Positions 37,101 to 39,963 of a stretch of 39,963 nucleotides of DNA are shown here, one piece after another (position 1 is the first letter of the stretch; each line of letters starts with the position of its first letter). The position numbers and the translations under genes were made by a program. Source of the DNA: Sperchopsis tessellata (taxonomy: Eukaryota; Arthropoda; Insecta; Coleoptera; Hydrophilidae); NCBI GenBank assembly GCA_033557685.1, contig JAWQRN010000089.1, positions 1-39,963 of the forward strand, read 5' to 3'. The notes below the pieces were generated by a model. The model ran no database searches. It had not been told where the DNA came from and saw only the letters and a list, made by a program, of their open reading frames with translations.

Positions 37101-39921
37101 AATGTGTCTTCTGATAGTTACGTTAATGTACTGGTAACATAAAAAACATGCTGCTTCAACGTATTTTACAATCTGATTTTAAAGTATTTTCTTTTCTAAA
37201 TTATTTTTTGACCGACTTTTGTTAACATTTATCTTTTTTAGTTTGTTAGCTTCTAAAAATCTTAACTACCTATAGTATTTTTATTTTGTAGAGAATAGCA
37301 TGACTAATGCTGAATTTCGTCATCGGCAAGTTCTTCGTTTGGTCTTGATTTATAAAGGACATCTGTTAACACTACATATATTCCATGTACCAACCAGAGC
37401 TTTTTGGCATCAATAGGTTTGACTAATTAGATCATAATATTTGTCCCATTAGTAGTATGAAATTGGAATTACTCATACCAAAATCATTTGATTTCTCTTC
37501 CATAAACTGCTGGCATACATCTGTATGCACGTACAATTCCAATATTCTATAAAATGCCTCCAGCAGAATGAACATTTACATTTAAATATCGTCGATTGCA
37601 AACGATCTCCATTCATCAAACGTAACATTTAAATGTTTATCTTTGGATTTGACGTTCTACTGTAAATGTTTTACCAAATGCTTTGTTAAATTATTGTTTA
37701 TATTTTTGACCTGATTTACATTAACTCTTTATAATAATAGATTTCAATAAGTGTACCATCAGATCTACTTTTCACTCTGTTTATCGTAAACCCACCCATA
37801 CCAATATATACTTGCATGCAATGACACATCATCATCCCTGTCAGAAATTGTCTGTAATTAACTCGCTTGTGCAGCGAGCTTTCAAGTTGTGTGACACAAC
37901 TCAACTTTTCCAAGAGTAGCGTACAGTCACCGATGCGATGTTGGCTAATGGATATTGTTTGTCAGACATCAAACGGTCAATAAGACGTTTCAGGAATCCA
38001 CCCATCACTGTCAGAAACACTCCTTAGGTGAAAGCAACAGCCATGTCGCGTTCACTAGTCTTTTAGTTCGGCCACGATCACCAATGATATTGGACATTAA
38101 ATAATAGGTCGTAGTGATTCTGGTATTTTTCCAAAATTTTACAGACTTGGGTCAGTAAAGAGTTGTTGGTTTTTACCCAGATCGCCCAAAATCTACCCAA
38201 CTCTCATGGGCTTATAGAAAGAAATGCATATGCAGAATATTTTATTAAATAGAAATATTAGATGTCAGATATTAAATGTATTAGTGATTATCACCTTGCT
38301 TGCAAGCACATTACCTTTTAATTTTTGATGTGAATGATGCAGATTTGAAAAGAAGCATTATTGCATTAAATGGCATTTAGTTTTATTTTGGTTTAGAACA
38401 ATATAAAATATATTAGTTGATACACAGGTTTTAGAAAATTTTAATTTGATGATTTGTAAAATGAGGCATTACAAACAACTTACATGTTCCTATATCTGAA
38501 AGCTAAACTAAAAATCGTATATGAAACAAAGTACCTAATTCTTAACAGTACTATCATTATTTATGATGTATAATACCAGTGTGTATAAAATAGCTTTCAG
38601 AATGTGGGAGTTAGAAGAAAGTAGTGCTGGAGCTTTTCAGAATGAGCCAACCAATTCGGCCACAGAGCTAATAAAGTGGCTTATATTTAAGAAAAGGAGA
38701 TACAGTACGTAGCCGAATACTGTAATGGTTACTGTGAGATTTCGGCTCTGTAAGAAAGGGAAGAAAGCAGAGTAGTTGGACCATGTGGTGAGAATAGAAA
38801 ATGATACATTGGCGAGAATTAGAATGACCAAACAAAGTGTGGCAGAATGACGTGAGGAAGGAAATTAGTAAGAAGAGGTCAAATGAAGAATGAAGAGCAC
38901 ACAGACAATAGGAAGTATATTCAAGAAATTAAATTCGCCAGGAATTCACTCATGATGTTGCATCAGCACTTTCTCTTCAAATTATACAGGAGTTCCTATG
39001 ACTACTGCTCATTAATTCTATAGATCTGAATTAGTATACTAGCTGAACTATTTCTAGTCAATGAAATACTTCAATAAAAAAAGTATTTAAGCTAGAAAAT
39101 ACAGTGTTTTATTTTACTTTTAGCAACACTTTCGCATATTCAGTTGTTATTATTTTTCACTAAATGTTTGAGAAAAGCATAGTTTATAAATGATAGTACC
39201 GAATAGAATATTGGGTTTTTGTGGCTTAGAAGAAATTTTCAATCATTTATGAATAATTTTACAAGTAGAAGAAAAATAACAAATTATTAAAAATGTGATT
39301 ATACTTATGTTATGACGCAGTATAACTGTGTAGGTTTTAATAGTGTACATTAAAATCTAAGTTTTAGTTGATAGTTATAGAATTTCTACTATTTGTACTT
39401 ATATAAAAAAAACTAAATATACATACCTAATCTTATACAATATAATATACTAAATTAAATAAATATTTACAAAGAAGATTCCACAAAAACCTTATAAGGG
39501 AGAATTCATTTAATAAGAAATTATTTCTTACCTTGGGATATATCTGATGGTTGTGGTTTTCGGAATACAGCCCAAGGCAAATTTTTATCTGGTTCATTGT
39601 CGAAGCAAATATCTCTGAGTCGTCTCCATCTAACAATGTGTGGGTCTTTATTTTCTGCTGGGCAATAGTAAAGGCTTGAGTTGGATGGAGGGAATGTCTC
39701 ATCAATAAAGCTTCGTTTGTGAATCTTGCAAATACGAACTATATAATGCCACTGTTTATTTGAAAGTTCTTCCATAGATATGGCTGGTGGTTGATCTTGG
39801 GCAGTGGAGCTGCGTTCCTCTTTGAGGTTCATACACATATCACATATAGCTTGAGATTTTGTATTTTCGAAGGTGCAATAGGGGCAACGCCATGCAGTTA
39901 CCCTTATTGATGATGATTTAA
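15630..39921 (-). CDS. sol: SOL-type calpain (calpain-15 / small optic lobes), seven 3' exons, 5' end off the window
   Basis: Joined exons 39532-39921, 32788-32990, 24767-24978, 24482-24657, 24138-24418, 23844-24082 and 15630-16107 give one open frame of 658 residues ending in TAA. Every junction is GT-AG and the phases match (1, 0, 2, 1, 0, 2). In partial-protein numbering a RanBP2-type zinc finger lies at 10-29. The calpain catalytic Cys is 135 (in GNCWLLSAL), the His is 304 (in RPRHAYSLLD) and the Asn is 324 (in LRNPWG). The C-terminal SOL region fills the last exon. The family are cytosolic cysteine proteases that cleave their substrates in a limited way; small optic lobes is named for its Drosophila optic-lobe mutant. 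The family usually has several N-terminal zinc fingers and is over 1,000 residues long, so at least a third of the protein lies past the right edge. Large introns (6.5, 7.8, 7.7 kb) alternate with tiny ones. No broken residue or frameshift was seen in these exons, so the gene looks functional. Confidence 0.95.
16588..17632 (-). mobile_element. Mariner-like DNA transposon, decayed, in sol intron
   Basis: Minus-strand text at 16960-16880 reads LVNRKGIIFHHDNA with PHVAFATQKKLTDL, the mariner HHDNARPH block with its second catalytic Asp. ILTVDEKWVVYN at 17160-17120 holds the first Asp, SHQKKVEYQG follows, and RLNI- and HLHKLGMVSK-like text lies upstream. The ends TAGAGTTCATGCTAAAGTAG (left) and the inverted TTGGGTTGATGTGGAAGTTT (right, 17632 inward) align at about two thirds of positions, and TA lies outside each. 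At 1,045 bp it is shorter than a usual 1.3-kb mariner, with stops and deletions. The ends suggest the irritans group; this is an inference. Confidence 0.8.
17633..20284. other. Intronic AT-rich stretch without recognisable features
   Basis: No coding frame with family resemblance. The minus frames at 18388-18570 and 19886-20131 are short and not protein-like. Confidence 0.5.
20288..20495 (+). mobile_element. tRNA-derived SINE
   Basis: GGTTCGAGACACAG at 20322 fits the RNA polymerase III B box (GGTTCGANNCC). The upstream AGTCGTCTCTAGGC at 20290 sits where an A-box region would be. A more GC-rich body follows (GAAGAACCCAATTCCATGTG, ATCCCTGGCATTGTAGATTG, GGAAATAGGCCGACG) and ends in an A-rich AAATAAACACACAAACA tail. 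A pol III head of tRNA type, an unrelated body of about 150 bp and an A-rich tail are the marks of a SINE. The family is not identified, and no second copy is in the window. Confidence 0.6.
20496..23843. other. Intronic AT-rich stretch with scattered short frames
   Basis: No gene is supported. A locally GC-richer patch (21040-21200) is open on both strands with no family match. Two overlapping minus frames at 22192-22736 are described under findings. Confidence 0.5.
23844..24082 (-). CDS. sol: sol exon F: SOL region, middle
   Basis: The exon is bounded by acceptor AATTTTAG (phase 0) and donor GTAAGTATT (phase 2), and encodes residues 421-499 plus two bases of Lys500. After a charged start (EGQRKSEKSQRSQ) it reads LDLCIVIFKARN and then GFVGCNKMLEPGEYIVVPLA and FNHWS, the beta-rich pattern of the SOL-specific region. 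Only 55 bp separate it from exon E, near the minimum intron length for insects. Confidence 0.93.
24138..24418 (-). CDS. sol: sol exon E: end of protease core and start of SOL region
   Basis: After acceptor TTTAATTTAG the exon completes Gly327 and encodes residues 328-420 up to donor GTAATATAA. HFVWNGDWSDDSEVWT is the calpain block that follows the asparagine (family consensus W-x-G-x-W-S-D). FWMSFNDVLKYFDCIDICK is the conserved end of the protease core. The remainder (WKEVRLSGTLPP and on) starts the C-terminal region special to the SOL subfamily, which replaces the C2-like and EF-hand domains of classical calpains. Confidence 0.94.
24419..24481 (-). other. 63-bp sol intron, stop-free and a multiple of three
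   Basis: Donor GTAAATTG and acceptor CTTTAATTTAG define the intron. Its length is 21 codons and it has no stop in the sol frame. Splicing restores the calpain sequence NPWG-HFVW, so removal is expected. Retention would insert 21 mostly hydrophobic and Asn/Phe-rich residues just after the catalytic Asn. Confidence 0.9.
24482..24657 (-). CDS. sol: sol exon D: catalytic histidine and asparagine
   Basis: The exon starts after acceptor TTTGTTTAG, completes a Gln codon, and encodes residues 269-326 plus the first base of Gly327. It carries LMGASCGGGNM, then GLRPRHAYSLLDV with active-site His304, then LLQLRNPWG with Asn324. All three triad positions in this gene are therefore intact. The donor GTAAATTG opens a 63-bp intron that is a multiple of three and has no stop, so the reading frame runs straight into exon E if it is not removed. 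Confidence 0.94.
24767..24978 (-). CDS. sol: sol exon C: calpain core between Cys and His
   Basis: Acceptor TTGTTTCAG (phase 0) and donor GTAAGTTAA (phase 2) bound 70 codons, residues 198-267. The text starts AKRKQLWVPLIEKAVAKIHG and includes YEALVSGRAIEGLATLTGAP, the calpain segment in which the enzyme's own length and helix packing are set. A Gln/Pro-rich linker follows (QIPSQPQQQPP) before DIDLIWAQ. Joining to exon B gives LYYSQ-AKRKQLW and joining to exon D gives LIWAQ-LLSSR, both as expected for the family. Confidence 0.95.
25190..26235 (-). pseudogene. Decayed intronless coding remnant, unidentified
   Basis: The minus strand carries coherent protein text interrupted by stops and at least one frameshift. 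SKIPQEIASFWNLPEPESYI is at 26185-26125. NSQEDTLSDDADEMYTSIQD followed by PNNQVYKSGSEMYNPIQPVA is at 26040-25921. After a one-base loss near 25855, LIYYEPEPQPPSVDSLRHVA and HSHSRQTSSSSSVANLGSPK come at 25853-25735, then KPEKRKANSP. A further patch DQLSDWPKLLGVSEAKFKI lies at 25365-25310. The acidic, Pro/Ser-rich, then basic order is like a transcription-regulator or element-encoded DNA-binding protein, but I recognise no family. Confidence 0.5.
26236..28160. other. Intronic AT-rich stretch, little recognisable
   Basis: A short text FICDVCKKCWSVYACVTNKK at about 27565-27625 (plus) has a CxxC pair and could be a scrap of a zinc-finger frame. Nothing else is supported. Confidence 0.4.
28165..28600 (+). 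mobile_element. Tc1-like transposase fragment, N-terminal half
   Basis: Plus-strand text RAIGQLEGGRTHQDVAQFLN (28223-28282) and, after a shift, QLWNRFLEHQEIASRNQ and FAAATAKLVSTRTIRNCLHDVSLYAQRPM up to LIVDHKRACKRW match the paired helix-turn-helix DNA-binding region and linker of Tc1-like transposases. The text then decays at the place of the FSDES motif with the first catalytic Asp (28530-28545). The DDE core beyond it is missing. It differs from the Tc1-like copy at 8.2 kb, where the same region is nearly erased. Confidence 0.8.
29104..30105 (+). pseudogene. Decayed gene fragment with an apparent intron, unidentified
   Basis: After an acceptor-like TATTTTTTCAG (29093-29103) the text is protein-like: ILDQLIKKAHKLVDYDVTMG, then WPFLPNLIVANMLIQFKEAL and KEELTLTTMKYT, a stop at 29277, then GLERHLSSWNDCESQSRKTV. 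A one-base shift leads to a coiled-coil-like NLLQLKNDRLELNFHRLKER and ILTMAEEFTSECKRRQLQ, which ends exactly at CAG-GTAATT (29470). A 59-bp segment closes with TTATACAG, and NNENNSEKIAEV follows. Broken text continues to an open stretch of about 45 codons at 29970-30100 containing RVEDGRSFKILFNLSINNFV and PLKLVIGDLYRKKK. The intron points to an unprocessed gene fragment. The family is not recognised. Confidence 0.45.
30740..31335 (-). pseudogene. Decayed coiled-coil-like coding remnant, unidentified
   Basis: Minus-strand text, in order: CELLKRAGGTEVEDNYIAKL and ISCVENMEQI (31320-31235), then HIEEQKKSLDISLIMNKK (31185-31130), then after a shift SQEGVDILKQQILVSGIL, then the clean frame 31032-30835 (IVIDGLSEKLSASKNPNNKQ, LERSKVKVLNNLNRVLLSLK), then after its stop KIAECNAEIDEDDLRKLGAS near 30800. 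Heptad-like spacing and charge suggest a coiled coil. Several stops and shifts show it is dead. It faces the remnant at 29.1-30.1 kb in opposite orientation. The GC-richer DNA at 30400-30730 may belong to it or to a second element. Confidence 0.4.
31585..31620 (+). other. Hammerhead-ribozyme-like hairpin, possibly from a Penelope-like element
   Basis: TTGATAA (31585-31591) stands where the hammerhead core CTGATGA would be. One base later GACC-TGAAT-GGTC makes a 4-bp hairpin (31593-31605), directly followed by GAAAC (31606-31610), the second core strand. CAGTCGCTAAATAAAC follows. The layout recalls motifs in the terminal repeats of Penelope-like retroelements. Two core bases differ (C to T and G to A, a pair that would still match) and one base is extra, so activity is doubtful. 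Confidence 0.3.
31621..32787. other. Intronic stretch, no supported gene
   Basis: Overlapping short frames occur on both strands at 31801-32228 (for example TCDIESPKTTPTKSDTFLQH on minus). None resembles a known family and no splice context was found. Confidence 0.4.
32788..32990 (-). CDS. sol: sol exon B: catalytic cysteine of the calpain core
   Basis: The exon runs from acceptor ATTTTAG (phase 1) to donor GTAAGTAAT (phase 0) and encodes residues 131-197. It opens with VLGNCWLLSALAVLAER, the calpain active-site motif with nucleophilic Cys135, and goes on through VRLCKDGNWMTVLVDDYFPCD, a conserved strand of the papain-like fold. The frame stays open a short way past the donor, but those residues (VSNELCLMS) do not look conserved. 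The exon stands alone between introns of 6.5 and 7.8 kb. Confidence 0.95.
32991..34200. other. Intronic AT-rich stretch without recognisable features
   Basis: No gene supported. A small repeated phrase (ACAACAAATGGTAAAGATGC / GAACAAATGGTCAAAG) lies at 34006-34045. Confidence 0.45.
34255..34440 (+). mobile_element. Gypsy-type LTR retrotransposon integrase fragment
   Basis: The frame from 34270 reads RKAERVVQFLLKNIVTSYGS, PREILINSGKAVQSQMATDL, a stop, then IKSPFTTAYHPH at the end. This fits the integrase core of Gypsy-like elements (consensus FGxPxxLxTDRGxxF, then TTAYHPQ). The second catalytic Asp of 'TDRG' is replaced by Asn. No LTR, RT or protease was found around it, so it is an isolated fragment. 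Confidence 0.75.
34441..35300. other. Intronic AT-rich stretch without recognisable features
   Basis: A plus frame of 85 codons at 34598-34855 is basic at its start and has no family resemblance. Nothing else is seen. Confidence 0.45.
35310..36175 (+). mobile_element. Jockey-like LINE remnant, endonuclease and linker
   Basis: The frame 35328-35648 holds the C-terminal half of an AP-like endonuclease: YIFNVYISPGSTLTMYTLLF, then NNVIILDDFNIHT where LGDFNIH is usual, then FFQLNTHNR. After its stop, LLDLVYSN (35655-35680) matches the conserved LDLVFTN block. Further on NISHLYNLIQQTDWTSLLTF and, at 36000-36100, LRLKYEYTRCSKGSIKSNFK match the linker before the RT in Jockey-type elements. The RT domain is absent. 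Several stops show it is dead. Confidence 0.75.
36580..36990 (+). mobile_element. pogo/Jerky-like (Tigger-type) transposase remnant
   Basis: NYPPALQPMNQQVIQAIKIR with YRRKLFLNV (36642-36728) matches the block PPNxTxLxQPMDQGVI-LKxxYRxxL of pogo/Jerky transposases, with the catalytic Asp replaced by Asn. NAWNELSTTVI-stop-KSWK (36790-36835) matches the AWxxVxxxTIxNxWxK block. After a shift IPTYNVINQEEIMNWVIGAA and VLSDKTILNHV (36870-36983) fit the C-terminal part. Only the 3' third is readable. Ends were not found. Confidence 0.7.
36991..37715. other. Intronic stretch without recognisable features
   Basis: Nothing coherent was read in either strand. Confidence 0.4.
37716..38200 (-). pseudogene. 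Decayed coding remnant, unidentified
   Basis: Minus-strand text: NSLLTQVCKILEKYQNHYDL with LFNVQYHW (about 38165-38085), after a shift TVMGGFLKRLIDRLMSDKQY and PLANIASVTVRYS (38010-37920), then in another frame the 65 codons at 37913-37716 (EKLSCVTQLESSLHKRVNYR, GMMMCHCMQVYIGMGGF). The pieces abut with small shifts and look like a single former protein. I do not recognise the family. It may be an element gene or a fragment of a host gene. Confidence 0.35.
38201..38585. other. Intronic AT-rich stretch without recognisable features
   Basis: No coding or repeat signal read. Confidence 0.45.
38590..38960 (+). mobile_element. Possible LINE 3' tail remnant
   Basis: Text LDHVVRIENDTLARIRMTK at about 38775-38830, in a purine-rich Arg/Lys-heavy context, resembles the LINE C-terminal block (consensus LGHVxRMxxxRxxK). 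It matches the position of EHVERMDRDRWP in the LINE at 2.6-4.95 kb. Frames are broken and no other domain is present. Confidence 0.4.
38961..39531. other. Intronic AT-rich stretch next to sol exon A
   Basis: No feature beyond the 5' splice site of sol exon A. The minus frame at 39433-39705 overlaps exon A in another frame and is a shadow. Confidence 0.5.
39532..39921 (-). CDS. sol: sol exon A: RanBP2 zinc finger and start of calpain domain
   Basis: The exon begins after a pyrimidine-rich acceptor ending TTTTTTAG, with two bases of a split codon, and ends one base into a Gly codon before the donor GTAAGAAAT. Residues 10-29 follow the RanBP2-type pattern W-x-C-x2-C-x10-C-x2-C, with cysteines at 12, 15, 26 and 29; in this family such fingers bind ubiquitin or RNA. 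The second half (PPSNSSLYYCP, then IVRWRRLRDICFD and LPWAVFRKPQPSDISQ) matches the entry into a calpain protease core as found in calpain-15. An in-frame methionine lies upstream at 39952, but the strong acceptor and the conserved frame argue for an internal exon, so no start is called. Confidence 0.92.
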
Positions 39922-39963
39922 CTAAAAAAGACAAATAATTTAGCTTTGTCATAGATATATATA

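Noticed and set aside
39433..39705. 90-codon minus-strand frame
   Set aside because: Overlaps sol exon A in a different frame and runs into the intron. The exon A frame is the conserved one.
1..39963. CRISPR array, operon, tRNA or rRNA gene
   Set aside because: No regularly spaced repeats and no intact tRNA fold were seen; the only tRNA-like sequence is the SINE head. Splice sites and intron structure show a eukaryotic genome.

Overview
The window is AT-rich animal DNA, almost certainly from an insect. It holds one recognisable host gene, cut by the right edge, in a landscape of decayed transposable elements. The gene is the 3' part of a SOL-type calpain (small optic lobes / calpain-15) on the minus strand. 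Seven coding exons between 39921 and 15630 splice into one 658-residue frame with a RanBP2-type zinc finger, the calpain Cys-His-Asn triad and the C-terminal SOL region. Splice sites and phases agree at all six introns. The 5' exons lie beyond the right edge. The insect order cannot be decided from what is visible.

Layout. 1-15,600 lies downstream of the gene and carries no host gene I can support. It holds a degenerate LINE (2.6-4.95 kb), a broken RTE-like LINE (5.3-6.2 kb), a small LINE tail (7.4-7.65 kb, minus), a Tc1-like element with both ends (8.2-9.3 kb, minus), a 5'-truncated RTE-like LINE between TA microsatellites (10.4-11.7 kb), two possible hAT ends, and a 463-bp MITE with a TA duplication (13.4-13.9 kb). 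15.6-16.1 kb is the last calpain exon. 16.1-23.8 kb is an intron with a mariner element (16.6-17.6 kb) and a tRNA-like SINE (20.3-20.5 kb). 23.8-25.0 kb is a compact cluster of four calpain exons with introns of 55, 63 and 109 bp.

25.0-32.8 kb is a 7.8-kb intron with three decayed protein-coding remnants that I cannot identify, a Tc1-like fragment and a hammerhead-like hairpin. 32.8-33.0 kb is the exon with the catalytic cysteine. 33.0-39.5 kb is an intron with a Gypsy-type integrase fragment, a Jockey-like LINE, a pogo/Jerky-like transposase remnant, a LINE tail and another unidentified remnant. 39.5-39.9 kb is the zinc-finger exon.

I found no clear new biological system. The points most worth a second look are the unidentified coding remnants (one with an apparent 59-bp intron), the stop-free 63-bp calpain intron just after the catalytic asparagine, the MITE, the SINE and the hammerhead-like motif. 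No rRNA, tRNA gene, CRISPR array or prokaryotic feature was seen.
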